Shown: piece after piece, positions 23,940 to 28,876 of the stretch | Layout of the letters: every line of letters starts with the position of its first letter | Position numbering within the stretch: position 1 is the first letter of the stretch | IMG/VR virus record: IMGVR_UViG_3300032820_000079 | Location: 1-28,876 of that record | Source of the DNA: a virus | Strand: one strand, 5' to 3' | DNA length: 28,876 nucleotides | The notes under the pieces: model-generated | Told to the model about the DNA's origin: nothing | Seen by the model: only the letters and a program-made list of their open reading frames with translations | Database searches by the model: none | Position numbers and translations under genes: made by a program

Positions 23940-24108
23940 CGCCGGGTTGCACCGCTCTAGGCTTGCTGCAATAAGGTTGTCTGCCCGTGAGGGCGGCATC
24001 GCTACCGTTGTATCCAACAGGGTGGAGGAGCTTCGTGAAGACCTTGCTCGACAAGCTGATGGAACGCTGGGCAGGCGTTCGGATGCTGGAAGAGGAAGCA
24101 AAGGCTGA
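23899..24108 (+). CDS. Small overlapping protein of unknown function
   Basis: A 69-residue frame starts at GTG 23899 with GGAGGAG four to five bases upstream. It is helical and charged (GKAEALSQAESNAGLHRSR, then RVEELREDLARQADG). It fills what would otherwise be a 95-base gap between the genes at 23706 and 24035, and overlaps both (41 and 74 bases). The strong ribosome site and composition favour a real gene, but a misread shadow cannot be excluded. No family was recognised. Confidence 0.45.
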   Translation: MQGKAEALSQAESNAGLHRSRLAAIRLSAREGGIATVVSNRVEELREDLARQADGTLGRRSDAGRGSKG

Positions 24109-24469
24109 AGATGTGGCCGAGATGCTTCGCATCAACCGCGAGGAAGTTCGGGCGCATCTACGCAACAACCTCGGCAGCAACTTTAGCCCGGAGAGCGTGG
24201 AGAGCGGGAGTACACACATCGGGGATGTCGTGCATCACCACACCGAGACCAATACAGAGACGGGTAGCGGCGGCAGAAAGTGGCTCGGCAAAGGCCTGAT
24301 CGCCGCCGCTCTTCTTGGCAGCGGAGCCGGTGCGCCATTCCTGCTCAACCTGCTTGGTGGAGAGATACCTGCTGTCGTGAACCCTCCCGGCGAGGGATCG
24401 AAGTACGACCTGAAACTGGGAGAACCTGATGCAGTACCAGAAAGCAAGAAAGAAGATCAGGGACGGTGA
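24035..24469 (+). CDS. Single-pass membrane protein, holin-like or virion-associated
   Basis: The 144-residue product starts at GTG 24035, six bases after GGAGGAG. A helical N-terminal part (about residues 1-45) is followed by a Ser/Thr/Gly-rich stretch with HHH near 67-69, a basic patch RKWLGKG and one membrane helix at about 87-108 (GLIAAALLGSGAGAPFLLNLL), then a polar tail. The topology could suit a holin or spanin partner because the next gene is a YiiX-type cysteine peptidase-like protein, but no holin family was recognised. It overlaps that gene by 41 bases. Confidence 0.6.
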   Translation: MKTLLDKLMERWAGVRMLEEEAKAEDVAEMLRINREEVRAHLRNNLGSNFSPESVESGSTHIGDVVHHHTETNTETGSGGRKWLGKGLIAAALLGSGAGAPFLLNLLGGEIPAVVNPPGEGSKYDLKLGEPDAVPESKKEDQGR

Positions 24470-24971
24470 TATACTCGCCTTCCGTGGCAACAGGTGCTTC
24501 TCGTGGCTCATCAAGTTCCGCACACTGAGCCGGGTGTCTCATGTTGGCATTGCCATCTGGTTCGATGAACGCCTCTGCTGCCTAGAGGCGATGGAGGGCA
24601 GCGGGGTCAGGCTGTTCCCTGTGAGCAAGTTTGTCGATGAGGGTGAGTGGGTCGATTGGTACGAGCTGTTCGACGAGTCCGTCAGCCGACCGCAGATGAC
24701 GGAGTTCGCCCTGTCCTGCTGGGGAAAGCGGTACGCTTCGATCTGGCAGTTCATTCGCTCGTGGGGGATCGTGTGCCGGAGATGGTTCGACAAGCAACTG
24801 GCTCCTCCCGATACTGATGCAGACAGATTCTTCTGTTCTGAGTTTGTCATGTCAGCACTTAGGGAAGGTGGGTATGCTGGCGAAGGATACGAAAAGCCCC
24901 CTTCGAGGACATCACCCGGAGATATAGTGGAGCTACCGTGCTTACACAGGATGGGAAGGCTGGTTCCGTGA
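24429..24971 (+). CDS. YiiX-type permuted NlpC/P60-like cysteine peptidase or lipid-amide enzyme
   Basis: The 180-residue protein begins with GDILAFRGN, then VSHVGIAIW with His38, and later DRFFCSEFVMSALREGGY with Cys136. His first and Cys second is the circularly permuted order of the YiiX/YebB-like papain-fold family, which includes cell-wall and lipid amide hydrolases. A region rich in Trp and aromatic residues lies between. It could be the phage's wall- or envelope-cutting enzyme; without a signal peptide it would need the neighbouring membrane protein for access. ATG 24429 has GGGAG six bases upstream. Confidence 0.7.
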   Translation: MQYQKARKKIRDGDILAFRGNRCFSWLIKFRTLSRVSHVGIAIWFDERLCCLEAMEGSGVRLFPVSKFVDEGEWVDWYELFDESVSRPQMTEFALSCWGKRYASIWQFIRSWGIVCRRWFDKQLAPPDTDADRFFCSEFVMSALREGGYAGEGYEKPPSRTSPGDIVELPCLHRMGRLVP

Positions 24972-25318
24972 ATTTTGACCGATTTGTTTACGACGCGGAG
25001 TGCGTCAAGGTGGTTGACGGGGACACGCTGCATTTAGACGTGGACCTCGGGTTGGATTGCCGTCGAACTATCACTATTCGCGTGCATGGCATCAACACGC
25101 CGGAGATGCGTGGCCCAGAGAGAGAGGAGGGGATCGTATCTAGAAATTGCCTGAAGGACTTCATTGACAAGTCTGACGGGGGGCTTACGATTCAGACGGT
25201 GAGGGATCGCACCGGGAAGTATGGTCGCTACCTCGCACATATCTTCAACGACAAAGGCCTGAACCTCGGCGACGAACTCGTGCGATTGGGGATGGCGGAA
25301 AGGGTGAACTATGGCTAG
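24968..25318 (+). CDS. Thermonuclease (SNase/YncB) family protein
   Basis: The 116-residue protein shows the SNase fold markers in order: VKVVDGDTLHL (Asp17, Asp19), IRVHGINTPEMRG (Arg38, Asn43 in the place of SNase Asp40, Glu46), DRTGKYGRYLA (Arg87) and LNLGDELVRLGMAERV. The key Arg, Glu and Arg are present. Such enzymes are calcium-dependent nucleases; without a signal peptide it probably acts in the cell, for example on host DNA. The GTG at 24968 overlaps the upstream stop (GTGA), has GGAAGG upstream and places the fold at the start; GTG 24938 is an alternative adding ten residues. Confidence 0.75.
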   Translation: MNFDRFVYDAECVKVVDGDTLHLDVDLGLDCRRTITIRVHGINTPEMRGPEREEGIVSRNCLKDFIDKSDGGLTIQTVRDRTGKYGRYLAHIFNDKGLNLGDELVRLGMAERVNYG

Positions 25319-25667
25319 GCGGCGGAGGCGAAAGAAGAGCAAGCCCTCAACCCGAGGGGAGAAGGCCATGCTCGTCGAGTACAGGGGCGTGTGGGACAAA
25401 CAGTGTGAGGAGTGTAGGTGGATATACAACAAGCTGCACAAGATTTGCCCGAAGTGCGAAAGCACAGAATGGGATTTGCCGGGGCGGGTGTATGATCCTG
25501 ACGGGCAGACTAGAGAGGCAGAGCCGTCTTACACTCCGACGCAGGCAGAGATACGTCAACAGTGCGAGGAAATACGGAAGGACTGGGACGAGGACAGGCT
25601 CAAACAGCAGGAGAAATTCCGCCACTGGAAAGTCCCGACAAGCCAGATAAACCCCGATGAAATATAA
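25311..25667 (+). CDS. Zinc-ribbon protein of unknown function
   Basis: The 118-residue protein has a very basic N-terminus (ARRRRRKKSK), a CEECRWIYNKLHKICPKC zinc ribbon near residues 32-49 and a charged helical C-terminal half (EIRQQCEEIRKDWDEDRLKQ). It could bind nucleic acid through the basic arm and the ribbon. It overlaps the thermonuclease gene by eight bases and is the last plus-strand gene before the convergent terminator. No family was recognised. Confidence 0.65.
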   Translation: MARRRRRKKSKPSTRGEKAMLVEYRGVWDKQCEECRWIYNKLHKICPKCESTEWDLPGRVYDPDGQTREAEPSYTPTQAEIRQQCEEIRKDWDEDRLKQQEKFRHWKVPTSQINPDEI

Positions 25668-25674
25668 CTGCGCA

Positions 25675-25711
25675 CGAAAAAAGCCCCGGTAAGCTATTGC
25701 TACCGGGGCTT
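25675..25711. terminator. Bidirectional terminator between convergent gene blocks
   Basis: AAGCCCCGGTA (25681-25691) and TACCGGGGCTT (25701-25711) form a perfect 11-bp stem around a 9-base loop. An A-run at 25677-25682 gives a T-run for minus-strand transcripts; the plus side ends in TTCTTCG, weaker. It serves the plus-strand gene ending at 25667 and the minus-strand gene ending at 25718. Confidence 0.85.
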
Positions 25712-25717
25712 CTTCGC

Positions 25718-26128
25718 TTAGCGAGCTTTGGGGAATGGGACATGGTGGACAACGTGCGGCTTTCTGGCTTTTGTCACCTTGTACGGACGGGATGTTACGA
25801 TCCCGTTCGGCACTAGTGTCGGCCCGGTGATGCGACAGGCGTGAAACGCCCACCTCATACCGCTCCGTGTGATCTCCTGAACATGGAGTACCACGCCGGG
25901 AACCTGCACCTTGTCATCGGGCGGATCTTCGATCTGCTCGATTACGGCATTCCCCCTGAACGCCATTGACGTTGTCGTCCCGTCTTGTTTTTCAAAGTAC
26001 GGGCCTTCCCTCAGCCGAATGCTGTCCCCAACGCGGAGGATAAGACTCGGGCTGTACTTGAACTCTTTGAGTAGATTCCGGTTGTCACCCCACCCGTGCG
26101 GGTTGTCCGGTGTTGGCTTGACGGCCAT
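25718..26128 (-). CDS. Minus-strand protein of unknown function
   Basis: The 136-residue protein starts MAVKPTPDNPHGWG and is beta-rich in the middle (LILRVGDSIRLREG, then VVLHVQEIT). Its basic, His-containing C-terminus ends in VVHHVPFPKAR. ATG 26128 has GGGAG seven bases upstream; a TTG two codons earlier is less likely. It is a single-gene unit between promoter box copy 1 and the bidirectional terminator. No family was recognised. Confidence 0.65.
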   Translation of the reverse strand: MAVKPTPDNPHGWGDNRNLLKEFKYSPSLILRVGDSIRLREGPYFEKQDGTTTSMAFRGNAVIEQIEDPPDDKVQVPGVVLHVQEITRSGMRWAFHACRITGPTLVPNGIVTSRPYKVTKARKPHVVHHVPFPKAR

Positions 26129-26180
26129 TGTCAATCTCCCTTGAGTAATGAGGGGAGGGAATCTCCCCCTCTACTAATAG

Positions 26181-26208
26181 TATCGGCATTACTGCATCAA
26201 AACTTGAG
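26181..26208 (-). promoter_or_regulatory. Minus-strand promoter box, copy 1
   Basis: Read on the minus strand the box is CTCAAGTTT, then TGATGCAGTAAT, then GCCGATA. It lies 52 bases before the ATG at 26128, directly after the terminator of the preceding unit. The halves match the sigma28 consensus TAAAGTTT / GCCGATAA with a 12- instead of 11-base gap. Confidence 0.65.
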
Positions 26209-26212
26209 TACC

Positions 26213-26254
26213 AATAAAAGAAGCCCCGGCCAACCTCTCGGCGACCGGGGCTTC
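26213..26254 (-). terminator. Terminator of the DUF932-like gene unit
   Basis: GAAGCCCCGG (26220-26229) pairs with CCGGGGCTTC (26245-26254); on the minus strand the stem is followed by TTTTATT. It lies just after the stop at 26261. The loop contains a further GCC/GGC pairing. Confidence 0.8.
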
Positions 26255-26260
26255 CTATCA

Positions 26261-27100
26261 TCAGATCGCGCACACCTTGTCGAGCAGTCGGTGAACACCC
26301 TGAGTTCTGTCGGAGAGAGTAGCCAACGAGCCTCGGCCTTTCAAGGACTGGGTGAAGGCGTTGTAGAGCCTCCAAACCGATCCGTGAGTGGGGTTTGACC
26401 CCGGAAAGCCAGAGACAGGGTTGTCGTACTGCTTATGCTCCTCGTGACTCGGATGCCGATACTCTCGGAGTACATCCTTTTCAGCAATATGAGGAATCGC
26501 ATCGTATTTGTCCCACGACTTCACGAGGATGTCGTGGACTTGCGGTTCCGTCAATTGGTGACGTTTGTACGCCTCGTGGCGATCCGCGATCTTCCTTCGA
26601 CTCGTTCCGAACATCTGAACCGCATCTTGAATGCAGCCATCGAGGTCTTCGATGATGTTCTTCGTATGTCTCCGGCTGACGGTAAACTCACCGTGGAAGG
26701 CGAGGTTATCGCAGACAAAGAGACCCGCACCCCAAGCAATAGCCGAAGGGAATCGCTTGTCGTGCGCGTTGCGGATACCCGCAACCAGTGAAGCCTCGCC
26801 TTCGAGGAGAGCCTCGCCGTCGTGACCAAGCACGGAATCGCGGTTGAGTTCCATCAGCCCGAAATACTGGTTGTGGCATTCGGGTTCGTGGTCCTCGATG
26901 CGTCCCCACTTGTTGACGGCATGAGCCTCTCCGACGAGGTTGTACCCCGACCGCTGGAATGCAGCGAGGCATTTGTCCCACAACATCGTGTGTGGGATGG
27001 GTCGATGTGTCTCCGTCCCTTTTGGCGTGGCTTCGCCAGCCAACTGGTCACGGGTGACATGGTTCGACCCGCAATGGGTCATCAGGTTGAGCTTACGCAT
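26261..27100 (-). CDS. DUF932-like phage/plasmid protein
   Basis: The 279-residue protein contains FVCDNLAFHGEFTVSRRHTK near its centre and HGSVWRLYNAFTQSLKG near its C-terminus. A central 'CxNgl' segment and a late 'GtxWxxxNAxT' helix is the layout of the DUF932 (TIGR03299-like) proteins common in phages and plasmids, whose function is unknown; some accompany anti-restriction or replication genes. ATG 27100 has AAGGGAG six bases upstream. It is a one-gene unit between promoter box copy 2 and its own terminator. Confidence 0.75.
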   Translation of the reverse strand: MRKLNLMTHCGSNHVTRDQLAGEATPKGTETHRPIPHTMLWDKCLAAFQRSGYNLVGEAHAVNKWGRIEDHEPECHNQYFGLMELNRDSVLGHDGEALLEGEASLVAGIRNAHDKRFPSAIAWGAGLFVCDNLAFHGEFTVSRRHTKNIIEDLDGCIQDAVQMFGTSRRKIADRHEAYKRHQLTEPQVHDILVKSWDKYDAIPHIAEKDVLREYRHPSHEEHKQYDNPVSGFPGSNPTHGSVWRLYNAFTQSLKGRGSLATLSDRTQGVHRLLDKVCAI

Positions 27101-27149
27101 GGTTTCTCCCTTTCGTTTGCTCCAAAGAAATTCCCATCACTACTGTAGT

Positions 27150-27177
27150 TATCGGAATTATTGCACGGAAACTTGAG
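27150..27177 (-). promoter_or_regulatory. Minus-strand promoter box, copy 2
   Basis: On the minus strand: CTCAAGTTT, then CCGTGCAATAAT, then TCCGATA. It lies 49 bases before the ATG at 27100. The next bases, ACTACAGTAG, partly match the same position after copies 1 and 3, so the conserved region extends past the core. Confidence 0.65.
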
Positions 27178-27217
27178 CAGTCAAGGAAAAAACATCGGCA
27201 TTTTGTTGCTATCACAT

Positions 27218-27262
27218 AAAAAAAGGGCGAGAAAAGCAGGGTATTCCCCACTCTTCCCGCCC
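27218..27262 (-). terminator. Terminator of the 127-residue gene unit
   Basis: GGGCGAGAAAAG (27225-27236) pairs with CTCTTCCCGCCC (27251-27262), 12 bp with two G-T pairs. A run of seven A at 27218-27224 gives TTTTTTT on the minus strand. It follows the stop at 27272. Confidence 0.85.
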
Positions 27263-27271
27263 CTTTCGCCA

Positions 27272-27655
27272 CTAGAAGTCGATTTCCCGCTCGTAGAAGT
27301 CCTCGTCGTCCGCACCAAACAACTGCTGCTCCTCGATGTAACCCAGTACGGGGCCGAGGGTGGTTGGTGGTGGTGGTCCGTCGTGGCTTCCCGGCTGCGG
27401 AACGTGCAACTTGGTGGCCTGACTACTCGGTGTCCTTACGAGGCGAATAATCGCCCCGACATCTGCATCGAGTAGCGGTTTGACACAACCGTCGAAGAAC
27501 TCGTCGGACGAAGCCTTGATGACCTTGACAGCGTTGTCGTCGTCAAGATAACCGGCTTTCGCCAGACCCGTCAGGATCGCTCTCGCGTAGTCCCGCATGA
27601 GCTTCTCGATGTTGTTTCCCCTCTTGGGGGCCTTCTTCTTCCTCTGTTTAGCCAT
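27272..27655 (-). CDS. Minus-strand protein of unknown function
   Basis: The 127-residue protein has a strongly basic start (MAKQRKKKAPKRGNN), a helical core (IEKLMRDYARAILTGLAKAG), a Pro-rich stretch (GPPPPTTLGP) and an acidic end (FGADDEDFYEREIDF). ATG 27655 has AAAGGAG five bases upstream, an ideal ribosome site. It is a one-gene unit between promoter box copy 3 and its own terminator. The basic and acidic ends suggest nucleic-acid or protein interaction; no family was recognised. Confidence 0.7.
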   Translation of the reverse strand: MAKQRKKKAPKRGNNIEKLMRDYARAILTGLAKAGYLDDDNAVKVIKASSDEFFDGCVKPLLDADVGAIIRLVRTPSSQATKLHVPQPGSHDGPPPPTTLGPVLGYIEEQQLFGADDEDFYEREIDF

Positions 27656-27703
27656 GTCGCTCCTTTCAGCGTTAGACCAAGAGAACTAGAAGTCTACAGG
27701 TAG

Positions 27704-27731
27704 TTTCGGCATTACTGCACCGGAACTTTAG
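27704..27731 (-). promoter_or_regulatory. Minus-strand promoter box, copy 3
   Basis: On the minus strand: CTAAAGTTC, then CGGTGCAGTAAT, then GCCGAAA. It lies 48 bases before the ATG at 27655 and only six bases after the terminator of the upstream unit. Confidence 0.65.
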
Positions 27732-27737
27732 CACTAA

Positions 27738-27777
27738 ACAAAAAAGGGGGCCGAAGACTGTGAAGTCTCCGACCCCC
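27738..27777 (-). terminator. Terminator of the three-gene minus-strand unit
   Basis: GGGGGCCGAAGACT (27746-27759) pairs with AGTCTCCGACCCCC (27764-27777) in a 14-bp stem with a 4-base loop. The A-run at 27740-27745 gives TTTTTT on the minus strand. It lies 32 bases after the stop at 27810. Confidence 0.9.
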
Positions 27778-27809
27778 TCGGCGGGATGGACCTATCATGA
27801 TCTTGCGTG

Positions 27810-27911
27810 CTACCACTTCCGGCTCTCGGCCCAGCGTGCCACGAGGTAAACCGTGAAGCACAGGGCAGCGAGGCCAAAGTAGATCAGCATGTTGGCAAGA
27901 TGCGGGTTCAT
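27810..27911 (-). CDS. 33-residue single-pass membrane peptide
   Basis: The frame starts at ATG 27909-27911 on the minus strand, overlapping the upstream stop (ATGA), with GGGGGGAG six bases before it. The peptide has one hydrophobic helix (residues about 7-24, NMLIYFGLAALCFTVYLV) and a basic-polar end (ARWAESRKW). Strong ribosome site, coupling and a terminator right after it make it a likely real gene. Its role is unknown; like the 31-residue peptide at 16818 it would sit in the host inner membrane. Confidence 0.65.
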   Translation of the reverse strand: MNPHLANMLIYFGLAALCFTVYLVARWAESRKW

Positions 27912-28249
27912 GTTATCTCCCCCCTTACTTGATCCTGAAGGAGCCGAAGGTGGTCCTCAGCTTGCCCAAGCAGGATGTCAGGACGCTTTATAGCGTCGGT
28001 TACGTCGAAGCCGTCCTTGGCGTAATCATCATCCAGAATGACTATCTTTTCCACCACGGGGGGTTTTTTCCCTATGCGTGGCTTCATAATCATTGCGAAC
28101 ATTTGGTGTGGCTCCATAGTAGCTTCGACCGAGCAGTCTGGCTCGTCAGGCACAGGGAGAACTCCCTGCACGTCAGAGGGGGCCATACAAGGCCCGACAA
28201 TGAAGCCCGGCCCCCCCTGATTCGCCCTAGTGCTGGCTCTGGGCAGCAC
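27908..28249 (-). CDS. Minus-strand protein of unknown function
   Basis: The 113-residue protein starts at GTG 28249, which has GGAG seven bases upstream and lies 13 bases after the preceding stop. A longer reading from ATG 28294 would overlap that gene and lacks a ribosome site. The sequence has a Pro/Gly-rich first half and a second half with RIGKKPPVVEKIVILDDDY followed by a helix (LGQAEDHLRLLQDQVRGE). No family was recognised. It is the middle gene of the three-gene unit under promoter box copy 4. Confidence 0.55.
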   Translation of the reverse strand: MLPRASTRANQGGPGFIVGPCMAPSDVQGVLPVPDEPDCSVEATMEPHQMFAMIMKPRIGKKPPVVEKIVILDDDYAKDGFDVTDAIKRPDILLGQAEDHLRLLQDQVRGEIT

Positions 28250-28262
28250 TAGCTTGCTCCGC

Positions 28263-28706
28263 TTACGCCGGGTGCTGATCGCTCGGTGGATCATGCTTGC
28301 CCGGCTCGTAAGCCTCAGTGTTGGGAAAATCCGTTTCCCCGCCGTTGTCGCTGACCGGCGTACCCTCAGTCGAAAAGATGAGGTCGCCAGCCTTCACCGC
28401 CGCCCTTACTGCCTTGTAGGTCAGCAGGTTTTCGGCGTCGGAGAACGAGGCGTTAGCCCACTTCTCCGGGTCAGAGGTCGTCAACTCCACGCTGCAAGGC
28501 GTGTCGATCACTTCCGCAATCCTCGCGGTGTAGTGGGTCGCGTCTTCGAAGGGAATGTCATTCCACATCAACTCACGCATTCCACCGTACCAACCACAGG
28601 CATCCACGGGCTGACCGACAATCGCTACGACCGCCTTGTCAGTCCTCGTGGTGGCCCCTGTGTCGTTCTCCGCGTTGAAGACGACCTTCAGTGTCGCAGT
28701 AAGCAT
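28263..28706 (-). CDS. Minus-strand protein of unknown function
   Basis: The 147-residue acidic protein begins with a beta-rich segment (TATLKVVFNAENDTG, then KAVVAIVGQPVDACGWYGG), has a helical middle (ENLLTYKAVRAAVKAGDLI) and a disordered Pro/Asp-rich tail. AAAGGAG lies nine bases before the ATG at 28706. It is the first gene of the unit driven by promoter box copy 4. No family was recognised. Confidence 0.65.
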   Translation of the reverse strand: MLTATLKVVFNAENDTGATTRTDKAVVAIVGQPVDACGWYGGMRELMWNDIPFEDATHYTARIAEVIDTPCSVELTTSDPEKWANASFSDAENLLTYKAVRAAVKAGDLIFSTEGTPVSDNGGETDFPNTEAYEPGKHDPPSDQHPA

Positions 28707-28779
28707 CTGGCTTACTCCTTTGGGGATACTGCCCCATCAGGCAAGGGTGGTGTCCGCCCCTGCTCGGCGATAACACTCT

Positions 28780-28807
28780 CTTCGGCGTTCCTGCACCCAT
28801 AGTTTAG
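28780..28807 (-). promoter_or_regulatory. Minus-strand promoter box, copy 4 (most divergent)
   Basis: On the minus strand: CTAAACTAT, then GGGTGCAGGAAC, then GCCGAAG. It keeps TGCA and CCGA at the same spacing as copies 1-3 but differs in the left half. It lies 73 bases before the ATG at 28706. No gene was seen from here to the window end. Confidence 0.5.
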
Positions 28808-28876
28808 TACGTTCAGCCGCAATATCTATCATTTTCTTGAAAAGACCCGGAGAAAAGACAAAAAAAGAGCCAGAAC

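Noticed and set aside
27908-28294. Longer version of the 113-residue minus-strand protein from ATG 28294
   Set aside because: It would overlap the upstream gene by 32 bases and lacks a ribosome site, whereas GTG 28249 has GGAG at good spacing.
1-28876. Prophage or lysogeny module
   Set aside because: No integrase, repressor, excisionase pair or attachment-site repeat was seen; tRNA-like 3' ends alone are not enough to call an attachment site.

Overview
The window is part of a tailed double-stranded DNA phage genome, most likely podovirus-like. The evidence is a run of three virion-type genes ending in a 3481-residue protein whose C-terminal region resembles the giant ejection or 'large polyvalent' proteins of podoviruses, followed by a compact phage replication and recombination block. 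Genes are tightly packed, with ATGA, TAATG and GTGA overlaps. I see no integrase, repressor or attachment site, so there is no sign of lysogeny here. By eye the base composition is moderately GC-rich. The host cannot be identified from the sequence; sigma70-like boxes and rho-independent terminators fit a bacterium.

Layout, left to right. (1) 1-15332, plus strand: the tail end of an unrecognised gene, a 517-residue protein built from about 24 copies of a 20-residue Glu-Trp repeat, a Gly-rich 333-residue protein with a basic tail, a 676-residue coiled-coil-like protein and the 3481-residue giant with two HExxH zincin motifs. (2) 15334-18275, plus strand: a DUF1599-like protein, a calcineurin-like phosphoesterase, two Lar-like zinc-ribbon proteins, two small membrane proteins, a small conserved phage protein and a helix-turn-helix-like protein. 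A sigma70-like promoter and a roughly 290-base structured leader sit inside this block. (3) 18226-18498: a lone minus-strand gene. (4) 18575-22732, plus strand: a RecB-family nuclease with an apparently permuted order of motifs, a RecA-like/AAA_24 ATPase, an SSB-like protein with an acidic tip, a 614-base non-coding region full of hairpins and two tRNA-like elements, a replication-type protein and a RuvC-like resolvase ending in a terminator. (5) 22751-25667, plus strand: a secreted trypsin-like protease, a 21-residue micropeptide with seven Cys, small overlapping genes, a membrane protein, a YiiX-type cysteine peptidase-like protein, a thermonuclease-family protein and a zinc-ribbon protein.

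(6) 25675-28876 is transcribed from the minus strand and converges on block 5 at a shared bidirectional terminator. It holds six small genes in four self-contained units, each running promoter box, ribosome site, gene(s), terminator. The four promoter boxes share a 28-base pattern that resembles a flagellar sigma28 promoter with a one-base-longer spacer, or else a phage-specific promoter. One of these genes is DUF932-like.

Working together: blocks 1-2 build and arm the virion, with the 333/676/3481 trio probably forming the DNA ejection apparatus. Block 4 supplies recombination-dependent replication (nuclease, ATPase, SSB, resolvase). Block 5 probably acts on the host envelope and nucleic acids. 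Block 6 looks like independently expressed host-takeover genes. The least explained parts are the Glu-Trp repeat protein, the two structured RNA regions and the four-copy promoter family.
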